From: Norana najaformis
Lineage: Eukaryota > Annelida > Clitellata > Crassiclitellata > Hormogastridae
Direction of reading: 5' to 3'
Assembly: GCA_964023275.1 (NCBI GenBank)
Contig: OZ029921.1
Coordinates: forward strand, 8,609,306-8,673,305
Length of the DNA stretch: 64,000 nt
Shown: positions 1 through 11,849 of the stretch, one piece after another
Layout: each line of letters opens with the position of its first letter
How positions within the stretch are numbered: the stretch's first letter is position 1
The notes under the pieces: generated by a model
What the model was told of the DNA's origin: nothing
Database searches by the model: none
What the model saw: the letters and a program-made list of their open reading frames with translations, nothing else
Made by a program: the position numbers and the translations under genes

Positions 1-141
1 GGTCTGTCGAATTCGGATACGGATGGCTGGTCACGGTCGACTGACTGCCCGCGCTCTGTTAAACGGGTGGAAGTAATAGAACCGGAAGTGGACACCGCTG
101 GTAGCCATCTATCGGCAATTCACATCCGACACAGCGCGAAG
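1..141 (+). CDS. Candidate exon 1 (5' truncated by window edge), cytoplasmic N-terminal segment
   Basis: Frame 1 is open from the window edge, beginning GLSNSDTDGW and ending HIRHSAK. After codon 47 comes AAG|GCAAGT, which matches the GC-AG donor consensus. If not spliced, the frame reaches TAA at 181-183, so this could instead be a 3' terminal exon of another transcript. The encoded segment is hydrophilic and has no recognisable domain. It ends in phase 0, as the exon at 10898 requires. The open part is short, so the call rests mainly on the donor and the phase match. Confidence 0.45.
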
Positions 142-1020
142 GCAAGTAACGGCAAGAAACAGGCACCAGTCTCGTCGCTTTAAAGGCGCACTTGGCCAAA
201 GTGGTAATGTAATGCAATGCTGTGTAGCCGAATGTAACTACAGTTTAAAAAACAAGGTTGTATAATGTTACTGGAGGGTAATCAGGCCTTTATGTAGCGA
301 CAACTAATTGAAGGGCGCTAACTAAATGCATTCGAAACTGAATGGAAGAATTCTCGTCAGGAGGAACGTCATATGTCGAAGATATGGCGAATGTGACACA
401 TTAAACACGGATGTTGCTTTTGAGAGGTATTTGAAAGACGCTATATAAATGTCCAGGTACAACAGTCAACATATGGGCTCCATGTGTTTCATCGCGGAGG
501 TTTAGCAATTGATGTGATAGAAAAGTAGGCCTAGTCTTTTTTGTCCATGTCTGTGATTAAGCCAAAAGATCTTTTCACTTCGGACTACATGCGAATGTAG
601 AATAAAATGTAAATGTACACGGTTTTATATAGCGCAGCATCTGGAGCCTAATACATCTGGAGCCGGATGACTTCTTTTGTGCCGACTGGTGTCTTGGCAT
701 TACCACAAATGTTGTCAAATGTAAACATATTTATTTAAATGTATATTTCGAGTTTACGATTACGATTAGACTCGATTACATGCCGAAACCACACAGATTT
801 TAATAACTAGAACACTCAGAAATATTGGCCATCAACCCACGTCCTTTAAACTTCTAAAGCTGGTCAGAAAAGAAAGAAATATTTGACATTCGTCATCTGT
901 CGTTGTCTCTATCTCCGCCTTTAAATTTCATTTATGCACAAGATTTACATATAATATTAAGAATAAACTAATTTATTCCCTGTATATCTTTAGCGTCGTG
1001 ATAGATGTTCATGGATGTAT
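142..1020. other. Intronic/unassigned, AT-rich, no feature seen
   Basis: No convincing exon, repeat or RNA gene is visible. AT-rich single-copy-looking sequence. Confidence 0.4.
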
Positions 1021-1034
1021 TTATAGTTAAGTTC

Positions 1035-1215
1035 AGAGTGACGAAGAGAGAGAGGACAGGGTGAGGGAGGGAGAGAGAGGGAGAGGGAGAGAGTGACGAA
1101 GAGAGAGAGTGACGAAGAGAGAGAGTGACAAAGAGAGAGAGAGAGAGAAGGAGAGGGGGAGAGTGATTGAGTGACGAAGAGTGACGAAGAGAGGGACGGA
1201 CGGACGGACACGGAC
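1035..1215. repeat. Purine-rich imperfect tandem (GAGAGAGTGACGAA-like)
   Basis: Nearly pure purine run made of GA repeats alternating with GTGACGAAGAGA blocks, ending in GGACGGAC repeats. Overlapping minus-strand serine/leucine-rich frames are low-complexity artefacts. Confidence 0.85.
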
Positions 1216-1220
1216 AGAAA

Positions 1221-2040
1221 TTGTGATTGATGTTTTGGAACCTTTTGTTAGGAGTAGCTGTGGTAAGCAGCGTCTGGAATAAAAGGTTACGCACTTTCTA
1301 AAAAGATTTCCTGAACGATAATAAGAGAATTTCGTCTCTTCAAACGACCAATTAAGCTTTGACCCGACCGCTGCCATTGGTCGCAGGGGTATTCTATCTT
1401 TTGTTTGCGTGCATAAATTTGCATAAATTGCTCAGGAGCGCGCAGGGGTTCGTCGTTTGTCCGTTGGACGTCAGACTGTTTATTTGCCTACGATTTATAC
1501 GGAATTTTATTCGACCGACCGAATGAACTTCCTAAAACCAAAATTGGCGTCACTGTTGTGACATCATCAAAAGGCAACGCGGAAGTGATGTTTTGTTCTT
1601 GTGTGTGTGTGTGTGTGTTGTCGTGGATTCCGTTGGAATTTCAAGACAAATGGCGTTTAGCGGAGGATGGAGGTTTGATTGCGTTCAGCGAAGTTGTTCA
1701 TCTACGATCGTTGGTCTTTCTAAGAAACGTTACCATACAGATTTGGACGCAACAAAGCATTTCTAATGCACCTACGGCTGCCAGATGCTTCCTGTGCGTG
1801 TGTGTGTGTGTGTAGGTAGGTGTATGTGTGTGATTGTTTTCAAGAACATCGCATTATTGACGTCGCCATCAAGATGGTGACCGTTAGTTGATAGATTTCA
1901 TCGGACATTCCTACACGCACCACTTACGCCTATACTGAAACGCAACGCCTCCCATCCATCAGCTGTTTTCTACCATTTTGTTCGACCCTGGTTTGGGTCT
2001 TCATGTTGCGAGCGCCACTGAAGAGTTTCCCACTTAAGGC
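1221..2040. other. Unassigned intronic sequence with short (GT)n tracts
   Basis: Two short (TG)n tracts at about 1598-1620 and 1794-1815. An 85-codon frame between them is bounded by the repeats and has no recognisable content. Nothing else seen. Confidence 0.4.
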
Positions 2041-2041
2041 G

Positions 2042-2530
2042 CTATATAAACAGGCTTACGATTACCGCTAGAGCAATGACTAATCGCCGATGGCAAATGA
2101 AAATTGGGTAACTTGTGGGTTTAATCGCTTGACAAAAGTAATATGACATGTGTTTTAGCTTGAGGTTCTGAAGACATTTGATTTGTGATATGACCCCTGA
2201 AAATAGCCACCAGTGTTTAATAGCCAGTCCTTCATAGCTTCTTAAAAGCTGTGATAGTGTCCGGTGTGACACTCGATCATCCAAACTATTCCACAAGTCT
2301 ACGACTCTTGCGCTGAAGAATTTTTGCCCTAAAGTTCCTTTTGGTTTCTTAAATAATTTATATTCTTAATTAATTTATATCTGTGGTCTTGGATCGTCTT
2401 GTTTAGTGCTAATTAAAAGAACCTCCCACTGCACTGCCTCGTTTTCATTGATAATCTTATGAGTGTCGATCAAGTCTCCCTCGTTTCTTCTTCTTTCCAA
2501 TTTTGTGAACCTACTTCTGGTCAGCCTTCT
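2042..2530 (-). pseudogene. LINE reverse-transcriptase C-terminal relic (jockey/CR1-like)
   Basis: On the minus strand the segment around 2340-2250 reads KFFSARVVDLWNSLDD, followed by a serine/arginine helix-like tail. This resembles the conserved 'FF..RVV..WNSLP' end of non-LTR retrotransposon ORF2. Upstream on the minus strand, around 2500-2400, RRNEGDLIDTHKI resembles the 'RRLRGDLIETYKI' motif of the same ORF2 region. Stops break the frame between the two motifs, so it is a decayed 5'-truncated insertion. The 3' side contains AAGGCGCTATATAAA (2036-2050 on +), a sequence found near other LINE ends in this window. Confidence 0.65.
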
Positions 2531-2559
2531 GTAATTGCAGCCCAGATCCTTCTATTCAA

Positions 2560-4190
2560 ATCATTTATCTAACTATTCTCTGCGCTTTCTTCAGAAACAA
2601 CCGAGCAGAAAATTCTCCTGATGTGAGAGTATCTTGCAGAGGATTTTCTGAAATTCGAATTCGATTATTTGGAGCCGTTGAATGAGTTCGCTCTCCAGCT
2701 GTCATTTGGACAGAATCCACGAATCATTTCGTACGAATCATTTCGGAATCAAGAAACAGGTGTAGGCGCCCATATGCAACCGTAATCTTATCTCAATGTT
2801 AACAAATGATTTGTGAAATAAGTTGGAACACACGGCTTTAAGTGGTTCGCTTTAACGGAGAAAATTTGCAGTATAGGCCTATTTACCAGCAAAGTTCGAT
2901 TTTCAATTATCTGTTTGTATATCCTGCTGCAACGATCGATTAAGAGCTTCTGATCAGTATAGGGCCTACATGTATGATCAATGAGGCTTTCGGAGGGAAA
3001 GTGATAGTGAAAAGATTTGACCCCATGATGAGAACGAATCGACTCCATCGCAGCAGCGGGTTTCCTAAAGATACCGGAAATCGCGGATCATGGATCCGAC
3101 AATATGTTCGATGACAAGATGGTTCGTCGGGTACAAGTGGCTTTCAGCGTGTGTCCAAATGGCTTGATCTGATTCGCTTATGGCTTGACAGGAGCTCAAC
3201 AGTAATTGTATCAGGCGAATACAGATTGGATCTCGATGGGAAAAGCCACGACGGCTGATCTTATAAGTTTATGCAAACCTCGTGCGTTGCACGTCAGACG
3301 TTTCACGACGAGAAACCCAATTGTCCTGCAAAGAATCGTAACAGCTCGAACCTCAGGCCAAAACAATATCCTTCGTCGATATTTTTTAGATACAGCAAGC
3401 ATATATTTAAAACTAACATTCGTCTGATCGACCTTATATACAGGATTGATTTGTGTGTGTGTGTGTATATATGTGCAAATATCAATCGTAGGCCTATATA
3501 TTGCGAGCTATATGTAGAACGTTTTATACAAAGTTAGTTTTAAATATAACACACTTGCTGCGTATATCCACGAAGAATCTTGTTTTGAATCTTGTTATAG
3601 AACCTTGTTATATATAAGAATCTTGTTATCTATATATACATGTACAATGGCAAATCGTCATATGCCAAATGCCACACATTAAATATCTTGATGCATTGTT
3701 GTGCGATTACGAATTTGACGACGTAAAGTAGGAACAGACTGACGCGCATGTCATAGGCCTTATAATTATGTAGGGCCTACAAGCGTAATTCTGGCATATA
3801 CATACCCTACATATGAATATATATATATATTATGCACATGCATGTATATATGCTATATATACACTGGACATATACAAGCGTTTTATATTTTCATATTATG
3901 CAGGTATAGGCCCTTTACCCGCACGGAGCCTACATCCTATACAATAGCGGATGTTGTACTACCACTTATTCATCTAATATACCGTCCACAATAAATTGTG
4001 GACAAGTTTTCTTTGTAATTTTTATCACCTAAATTACTATAGACCTATATAATATATATAATATATGTATATATTATATGCATAGTCTACATATATAAGA
4101 CATGCATTCAAACATAAAATATAGATGAAATGAAGGACATCAACACACTAAAAACTGATTCAAAGATAATAACATTGTGAATGTTATATA
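2560..4190. other. Intronic sequence, no gene seen
   Basis: AT-rich sequence with TAGGCCTA-type words and short (TATA)n and (GT)n tracts (3450-3470, 3815-3860, 4050-4080). Short ORFs here have no supporting signal. Confidence 0.4.
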
Positions 4191-4204
4191 TTTCATTCGG
4201 TTAG

Positions 4205-4490
4205 GTATACATTGGTTAAAGCGTACGTCAAGGCGCCTCGTTGCTTGGGATGCCGGTTCACATATCGATTGTGTCTATATTTCAGTGATTTTAATCTCGG
4301 GCTAGCACGGTCCGTATACTCGGGGACCTTAAATGGCGTGGCATCCATTCAAACGGGCAACGGTGGTGAAGGATCTCGCCCAATAAATTCATTGAAAAAT
4401 GAGCAAGGTCGAGGCTTTACGATGTCTATAGAAAAACGTGTACACTTACATATACATTTACATGTACATATACAATATACATTTAATAAG
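4205..4490 (+). mobile_element. tRNA-like SINE, family A copy 1
   Basis: Begins with a tRNA-like head: an A-box-like ATTGGTTAAAGCG and a B-box-like GCCGGTTCACATATCG. A conserved body follows: GATTTTAATCTCGGGCTAGC, CACGGTCCGTA, a GGCATCCATTCAAACGGGCA stretch, GTGGTGAAGGATCTCGCCC and a CTATAGAAAAACGTGTACA 3' end. The same order recurs at 15240, 26455 and, inverted, at 24920 and 31370. The 3' end runs into TACATATACATTTACATG, a candidate seed for (TACATA)n arrays. Confidence 0.75.
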
Positions 4491-4499
4491 GCTCTATGG

Positions 4500-6900
4500 A
4501 AAAGTAAAGCTAAAACGGTTAGCGAAATTCTATTCTTTATCTTGACTTCGTCTTCCAAGTCTTCATCGGGAGGTCTCGATAGAATTAAAGAACACGAAAT
4601 ACACAGAGCGAACCACCAGTCAGCAGGATAAAATGCCGAATGGGGTGCATCCGACTGTAATAACATCTTCAGATCCCACAACATATTTAAATCGGTACGA
4701 AAAATTCCTCCTTCCCTCTCGATCGGATCCCTCGAAATAATAGCTCATTCCCTAGAGGTCATTACTTTTTCTCTCTAAGTAATAATATCTTGTTCCTCAG
4801 GAATATTAATTTGTTTCTTCAACACCGTATCTTAATATCCTGTTCCCGCGAGATGATGCCTGTAGTTCCTTCAAGATTATTGTCTGTTCCGATGACATAT
4901 TCATGCAACCTTAACCGTTGCGACTGACAAGAAAGCCAGGCCTATGTAGAAACCTCTGATTTTAACCCTGCCGGCCAATCGGGGACCTACATGTCTTGTA
5001 GTGTATACCAGCAATCCAACAACAAGCTCAGCATTAACCTGACCGACAGCTAACCTTCTGTGCTGACCACTGTAAATGCCCAGATGTCCTGTCGGCTGCC
5101 TTGACTTGGAGAATTCTCCGTTACTTTTAGAGCTGAATTCCTCGATGGGGCAGATGAAAGCATTCTCACAGGGGCGTCGAACGTCCGCTGAGATTGTAAA
5201 GAAAGGAGACACGTTTGTAAATGTGCCCCCTTCTAGAATCTTGACTAGAACCGTTCTTGATGGACTCGAGATGACAGAGCAGGGAGTTGTGAAGGCCTTA
5301 TGCGTCTCAAGAGCTCAGACATGAATTGAAACGACTGCAAGTGTAAAGCTTCAGGGCCTATGGTGATGTCATCTGACAAGGGATCTGAGGCTTTAGAGCC
5401 TGCTGGCCGACTCTCATCCGTCCTACTGTCGCTCTGTATGTCTTTCTCTCTCTGTCTCTGTCTCTGTCTCTCTCCCTCTCTTTCATGTAGTCTTCCATAG
5501 CATTTCGGCTAGACGATTCAGAGTAGAGTAGCTAACAGGACAACACCAAGTTACCCGACCTCAGTATAGGCCAATATACCGAAGCCATTCAGTGATGTCG
5601 GCTCGATTGAAGCGAGTGTCTTTTGGTTTCTTTAGTGTTTTGGCCTCTGCGTGGGACAGGGCAGAGGGACATTCGGTGACTGCAGCGTGATGGGGCAACT
5701 GGCAATGGATCTGAGAGACTGCAGGCGACTGACACATAAACAACCAAGTTTTCTCGACTTTAGCGATTGTCTTTTCGTGCTCCTGGCTTCCGTCTGGGAT
5801 CTTGACTGGAAATGTCTGGTGGATCATGATCACAGGCTTATGATCTAGAGGGGCTGAGGAGCAGACTTCGGCAATTAGCAACTTTGTGTAAACAGTTCTC
5901 TAGAAATTTACGACTCGTCGGGTGATGTATGTGAAAGGTCGTGCACCTGCTCCTGTTGTGGTGACTTGGTCACGTATAGTCGGGCTAAGGTGGTCTGCGC
6001 ATTGCACCCCGTTAAGCAAATTTATGTATTCTTCTTCTTTCTGCTTCTTCTCTCTTCCGTCAGGTGTGTGCCGATGATGGGGGTTGAACAAGAAGTTTCA
6101 TTTCATTTGAAATTTATGTAATAATATAAGTAAAGCTGGGTTTGACAACTACCGAAATAGTTACAGAATTTATGTTATTAGAACAAAGGTGTTTGTTTAA
6201 GATGACAGTTATTAGTATACACTAAAGCGTTTTAATCAGTTGTTAAAAGTTCTTAAGTATCTACTATCCGATTCAATGGTAATTATCTACTATCCGATTT
6301 AATGGTAATGCCATTCACCGCTTAAAAGTAAAGATATTCGTTTTTAAGTCCAGTTGTTATGGGATATCCAGAGTTGCATATTTGTACTGCAGAGAGAAAC
6401 AACGATCCAGCATCTGTCTGAAAGCTGGAAATAATGATACAAGTATCAATATTTCTTATGAAATACTATGAAATTCAATATTTCCATGACTTGGCTGCGA
6501 ATCACTGGTTATCATAAGCCAAACCAGTTAAATAGTACAGTTAAATGCTGAACTCGTTAAGCAAACAGGTTAATAAACATCTAAAAAACTAGGGCTATTG
6601 ATTGAAGCACTGATATCCAGCATTTTCTGGCGGACCATTATTATTTTAAAACTCATTTGCCCGAGGTACCTATGATCCTTTGGGACTTGTAAAAAGGCTC
6701 TGGAGAAATAAAAATTGTTAATTTTTTACCCGAGGTACATATGATCCCGCAGGAGAGAAAACATTGTCCCGAGAATAGTAAACGTAACGGGTACGTGTCA
6801 TCCATTTCTGGCAAGGAGAAAGTACTGCGTTAAGCAACGGCATTGAAGAGCTGAATTGTTAATGAGAGGCGTTGAAACAGATGGCTAGTTTCTCTCGCGT
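4500..6900. other. Intronic sequence, no gene seen
   Basis: Mixed-composition sequence with a short (CTCTGT)n tract at about 5440-5480 and ACCCGAGGTACNTATGATCC repeated at about 6660 and 6727. The several ORFs of 60-140 codons overlap one another on opposite strands and carry no recognisable motif. Confidence 0.4.
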
Positions 6901-6934
6901 CTACGGAAGTGCGAGTTAGATTGCGTCCGAAGTC

Positions 6935-7460
6935 TTAATGAATGCTAGACCAGTAATTTTGATATAAGGGGCAAAGGGTTTCAAAGGCCAGAGGAACAAA
7001 GCCGTGTGTTGCGAGGAGTGGGCTGCATTTAGCATCTTTCCTGGTAGCTGCCAGATCCGCCGCAGCACCAGCAGCAACTGACGTTGCTGGTAAGTAAGAA
7101 GAAGCCAAGGCGTCTGTCACCGTGGCTTCCCATATCAGGCGGCGCCCGGAGCGCCAGGGAATCAAAGTGAGACCGTCCGGTCTCTTGCCATCTGTACAAG
7201 AGAATGGCAAGAAAGCCTGCGCGAGTTAAACAGCGGCAGATAAGGTCGTTAAATGTGTCATGACGGGCTGTTCGACCAAGGCCAAGAGGACAAGAAAGTC
7301 TATCGGATCCATCAGCGGTTACAAGGGCACCGCAGGCGCAGTTGTGTGGCTCACAAAGTGCAATTCCAAAAAGAAGGCCAACTGATTGATTGAAGAATTA
7401 AAGTCAGCTGCAGCCTTTTCGATTAGTGGCCTGTCCAGTATGATTGCCTATGAGCCATTG
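6935..7460 (-). pseudogene. Non-LTR retrotransposon ORF2 C-terminal fragment
   Basis: The minus-strand frame 7210-6935 contains [17 protein letters not shown], then [14 protein letters not shown], and later [12 protein letters not shown]. This order matches a C-terminal tail widespread in invertebrate retrotransposons (KRPDG.T..PW, then W(D)VTV.DT...SY, then F.P.A.ETLG). Further upstream on the minus strand (about 7375-7230), broken frames read a cysteine-containing CACGALVT stretch and TARHD(T)FND, also typical of that tail. At least one frame shift separates the parts, so it is a relic. Confidence 0.75.
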
Positions 7461-7529
7461 TCAGGTTGTAGAATCAACGATTCTGCCTGCCAGAGGGGTA
7501 GCGTGACTTCGAACAGCGGATCTGAGGAA

Positions 7530-7530
<1 letters not shown>

Positions 7531-7573
<43 letters not shown>
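7531..7573. repeat. (TTA)n microsatellite
   Basis: About 14 uninterrupted ATT/TTA units. Confidence 0.95.
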
Positions 7574-7574
<1 letters not shown>

Positions 7575-7579
7575 TAGCA

Positions 7580-8940
7580 ACTTCTATGAGTCCGGTGTCT
7601 AATGCACAAGGCATCAATGGATGGCGCACCAAAACCAGTGACTTCGGCGACTGAATGGAGTCGGTCAACTGCAGTTCGATTTCTGAAGGCATAAATTCAC
7701 ACAAAGGTCGCTTTCTGTTATGCTTGTTTTTATCACATGATGGACAAAATAGTCTGCAGCCCTTTCGTCATCGATGCAGATGCTTTCGAGAATAGGGTTT
7801 CGATCTTAACACCATCTCATCGACATCTCACGTGACAGGAAGGACTGATAGGCACCGCCCACTGATTAGCAGCGATTCTGAGACAGCTCAGGCCTGTCTC
7901 CTAGTGTCTCCCAAAGGGTCTAATTTCAATCTGGGTGAAGATGGGTAAATTTTTAAATTGTCAGTTACTGTACAGGATCTCCTACGAGAAACCCTTATTG
8001 CGGAATTCGACCAAAGACAAGACCCCGTTCCAGACAATGCGCCGGCGAATATGCAGCGTGTTTTCTATCGGTCCTCGTAGGTTGGGGGTTGGGGGTTGGG
8101 TCGGTGAATCAGGAAAGGCTACGGACAAACCCCATGGTCGTATGGGTGGAGATGCAGGAACTGGAAGGCAGAGCGAGAAGCTATTTGGCAAAGGAAGAGG
8201 TAAAGTGAAAAGAGGACTGGAAGGATTGCCTCACTGGAGATGGATTCTCGGAGATCCGGCTAATGAACTTGATTGTCTAAAGCATTTCGCCTTTTCCAGC
8301 GCTGATTGTGGCCACTCGTACGTCTGATATGATTGCCTTACTCCGTTCCTGGAACCGTCCCAAACCTTCCCGCATAGATCCCTCCGTCCACTCTGCCTCC
8401 AAACGCAGCAGACGGCAGCGCATGTGCTTTCGACTACCTGTTAAATCCGCTTTGAGTGTAATTCCACATTTCTCCGGCGTCGCGAATACTGATGCCCGTT
8501 ATTATCGAGTTACGTCTGAGTTGCTGGCTGCCGCATCTTGTTCCAGCTCTTAACTCTTATTCTAGTTCTCTAGCGAATGGACCAGATGTCTGTGTTGCAC
8601 GACGACGCTGTCTTCCTGCGTCCCATGAGCGATCACAAACTGTCTCCCTGCTCATTTCAGTGTCTGGTATAACATATGCTGCCTGCAAAAAGCTATCGAA
8701 TGCTTTGCAGTCTTACAGTGCTCACCGTTTTCGGCTGTCCTGTTCCCAGATGACGCCATTCACTTTCGCTCTGTCTTATGATCTGTCTGCCTCACTGTCT
8801 CCTCCTCTACGAAGGATGTCAATCAGAACCGTGATGACGTCATGGTCTCGGTGACATCAGTTGCGTGTTCTTATGGTTTTGCGCTCATAGGCCGTTTCTT
8901 CCTTCCTGTCCTCTCCTTTCCTCTTCTCCACTCTACTCTC
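7580..8940. other. Unassigned; several overlapping ORFs without support
   Basis: Frames of 130, 81 and 120 codons lie at 7935-8327, 8308-8553 and 8492-8854. None shows a domain, splice-phase partner or start context, and they overlap. They may be remnants of a repeat I cannot identify. Confidence 0.3.
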
Positions 8941-8955
8941 TTCTTCTCCACTTTA

Positions 8956-9403
8956 TTCTCCTCTCCTCTCCTCTCCTCTCCTCTCCTCTCCTCTCCTCTC
9001 CTCTCCTCTCCTCTCCCCTCCCCTCCCCTCCCCTCCTCTCCTCTCCTCTCCTCTCCTCTCCTCTCCTCTCCTCTCCTCTCCTCTCCTCTCCTCTCCTCTC
9101 CTCTTCTCTCCTCTCCTCTCCTCTCCTCTCCTCTCCTCTCCTCTCCTCTCCTCTCCTCTCCTCTCCTCTCCTCTCCTCTCCTCTCCTCTCCTCTCCTCTC
9201 CTCTCCTCTCCTCTCCTCTCCTCTCCTCTCCTCTCCTCTCCTCTCCTCTCCTCTCCTCTCCTCTCCTCTCCTCTCCTCTCCTCTCCTCTCCTCTCCTCTC
9301 CTCTCCTCTCCTCTCCTCTCCTCTCCTCTCCTCTCCTCTCCTCTCCTCTCCTCTCCTCTCCTCTCCTCTCCTCTCCTCTCCTCTCCTCTCCTCTCCTCTC
9401 CTC
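8956..9403. repeat. (CTCCT)n pentanucleotide array, ~450 bp
   Basis: Almost perfect 5-bp repeat with two variant patches (CCCCT at 9014-9035, CTTCT near 9103). All cytosines and thymines are on the + strand. The 300-codon LLSSP frames across it are artefacts. It is followed by a degraded CT/GTCT-rich region to about 9760. Confidence 0.97.
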
Positions 9404-9514
9404 TAGTTTGTTCTATACTTTTCTCATGTACTCTACGCTTCTCTATTCGACCTACACTTTTATACTTGACTATAGTTTACTCTATTCTAGTCTGTTATAT
9501 TCTACTCTCGTATG

Positions 9515-9760
9515 CTTCGTTGTGTCTGTCATTCTTTCTCTCTCTCCCTGTCTCTGTTTCTCTCTCTTTCTCTTTGTCTCTCTCTCCCCCTGTCTCTCTC
9601 CCTGTCTCTCTCCCTGTCTGTCTGTCTCTGTCTGTCTCTGTCTCTCCCTTTCTCTCTCTACATCTCTGCCCCGTCTCTTTCTGTGTCTCTGCCTGCCGGC
9701 CTATGTCTGTCTATTTCTCAATGCCCGTCTTTTGTTTGTCTGCGTGTCTGTCTGTCCAGT
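9515..9760. repeat. Imperfect (CT)n/(GTCT)n pyrimidine-rich tract
   Basis: Runs of TCTCTC and TGTCTCTC with interruptions, continuing the pyrimidine bias downstream of the pentanucleotide array. Confidence 0.85.
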
Positions 9761-9994
9761 TTTATTGTAGTTTGTCGTCGTTCTGTTCCCCTTCCAGTCT
9801 GGTTCCCTGCTCGCAGAGTCCGTCGTCTTTCTAGGTAGATTTATGCGATCGGTGGCGACCTCTCAGAAACCACAGATCACGTGGCTACAGTCGACATTCG
9901 AGATGTCCAGAGCCGACTTTCAGAACGAGCAGACTCTGTCCCCAGCCACCCTTCTTTCATCTCATGTCTTCGTTGCCACTTTGACTTCTAATCC

Positions 9995-10175
9995 TCTTCC
10001 TCCCCACCTCCTTCTCCACCACCTCCTCCTCCTCCTCCTCGTCTTCCTCCATCTCCTCCTCCTGCTCTTCTTCCTCGTATTCCTTCTCGTCTTTCTTCTT
10101 CTCTTCCTCTTCCTCCTCTTCTTCCTCCTTCTCCTACTCCTCCTCTTCCTCCTCCGACGATTGCTTCTCCTTTCT
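9995..10175. repeat. (CCT/CTT)n trinucleotide-rich pyrimidine tract
   Basis: Mixed TCC/TTC triplets. The Leu-rich + frame and Arg-rich minus frames are low-complexity artefacts. Confidence 0.9.
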
Positions 10176-10897
10176 GTCCGCTGAGAAGAATCACGGTCAT
10201 TGTCCAAAGCAGGAACAGATAAATCCCTCTTCCTCAACAGGCATTAGGCTGTTCCTGCAGTCTCATCTCTTTGTCTTTGTATTATGTTAGCTTGTTCTTC
10301 TGCGCATGTCCGTCTGTCTGAAACCCGTTTTAAACTCAGCCTCTCATTTTCAAACTGAAGTTTTCTTATTCGGGCAGATCTATCTGCTAATAAATTGACC
10401 CAATGCGAAATCTGGGTCTGCATTGTTCTTCCCTTACGTTGCTTATAATCGGTGCTAAGATATTGCCAGAGATTGTCACAGAACTTTCCTGTTCTACAGG
10501 AACTAGCGGGACGGTTGGCGTCCTACAGGATAAGCCTCGTATGCCGAAAATAACGAGGTGTAGAATGACAAAACAGAAGAAGTCCATAGCAAAGTAGGTA
10601 CACAAGAAAAAGCGGCTGTGGTCGATATGAGAACTATGGACAATATCCTCAGAACGTTTTGGTTGATATCTTTCCTCACGGTTGTTTGACTTGCATATAA
10701 AGGAGAAGGAAGGAAGTTAGAAGTCGTTTTTCTGCGTATATTACAAAATGTCGCGTATTAGTTTATTAAGTTTATTTATTCGTATGAACACGGAGTCCAA
10801 ATTCTAGCCATTTTCGCAACTGCGCGGACTCGAGTACGAGTCGACGCAGTTGCACAGAATGAAATCAAGTCAACATTGTTGTGATGGTATCTTTTAG

Positions 10898-11050
10898 GGT
10901 TATGTAGAAGTCCGTGAATCCCCCGCTGAAGACCGATCGATTAAGATCCAGGTGTCGAGAGAAGCGAATTCCCTGGAAGAACTCGATGACGTTTCAATCT
11001 CCAGTTACCTGTCCAACAGCGACAGTGGCTCCGTTTTTGTGCTGCAAGTC
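10898..11050 (+). CDS. Candidate exon 2, cytoplasmic N-terminal segment
   Basis: Acceptor ATCTTTTAG|GGTT and a strong donor GTC|GTAAGT. The 51 codons are open in only one frame (phase 0 in, phase 0 out): the other two frames hit TAG or TGA within a few codons. The product starts GYVEVRESPAEDRS and ends SDSGSVFVLQV. It is acidic and serine-rich with no domain I recognise. Phase matches the GC donor at 141 and the acceptor at 25382. Upstream of TM1 in the model, so predicted cytoplasmic. Confidence 0.6.
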
Positions 11051-11680
11051 GTAAGTTGCACAATTTACCTGTCACAATAAAATTTTATGTACACCTATAG
11101 ATATTAGATATAGATATTGATATAGATAGCTGATATTCGGTCTCGATATGTTATTGTTATAGAGGAACTTACACACATTTAAGCATAGTTGCTTCGTCTT
11201 AACATAAATAGCTAGGGCCCATATAATGCTTCTTGCTAACTGATTTTCGATGCAGGCCTAACTCATTATAGTTCACTATTTCATTTTACAGTACTTCATT
11301 ATTTTCTTTTGAGTTTGTTCCGGGTCGAGCCCTCGTTCTGCAGGCGTTCAAAATCATCCCATTTCCGTCTATGTTCTATTTCTCGATGTCCCTGCTATTT
11401 ATTCTCCTGTGCAAAATGAAATTCCCTCTCCGGTTCTTTATATATTTTCCATGAATTAGCAGAATATCTCTTTCTTGTTCTTTCTGTATTAACGCAGCCA
11501 ACTAAAACCCGTTTCAGCTTCAGCACCTTTACGTCGCACAAAGTAAAATTTAGATTCATCCAGTTTTCCTGGTGAAGTATGTATGTGTGGATCTGGACGT
11601 TTGCATAGCGCCTTTTAAGGACCACACAGAAGCACTGTGATCATAGCAGCAAGCCGGTTGCCATATATGTATATATATAA
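11051..11680. other. Intronic sequence, no gene seen
   Basis: AT-rich, with short TAGATATAGATATTGATATAG-like words near 11100. No exon or repeat supported. Confidence 0.4.
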
Positions 11681-11686
11681 CACAAG

Positions 11687-11842
11687 TTTCATACTACACT
11701 ACATAAATATAAAAACATAGGCCCTATATATAGAATGGGCAGAATGGGCAAATATATATTCGCCCACTGGCGTATATATATACGCCAGTGGGTGCCACCC
11801 ATCTACCCATTCTATTTATATTTATTGTAGTGTAGTATGAAA
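11687..11842. mobile_element. Foldback (palindromic) element
   Basis: TTTCATACTACACTACA at 11687-11703 is the exact reverse complement of 11826-11842. The interior is also largely self-complementary: TAGAATGGG...CCCATTCTA arms, and a perfect centre CACTGGCGTATATATATACG continuing to CCAGTG. The whole 156 bp can form a long hairpin. No coding capacity; a MITE-like or foldback element. No clear target duplication. Confidence 0.8.
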
Positions 11843-11849
11843 GCAGTGT

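Noticed and set aside
2042-2296. Minus-strand ORF as a host gene
   Set aside because: WNSLDD motif and sister copy at 31540 show it is a LINE relic.
8842-9834. Long LLSSP-type ORFs of 301-330 codons
   Set aside because: Translation of the (CTCCT)n array.
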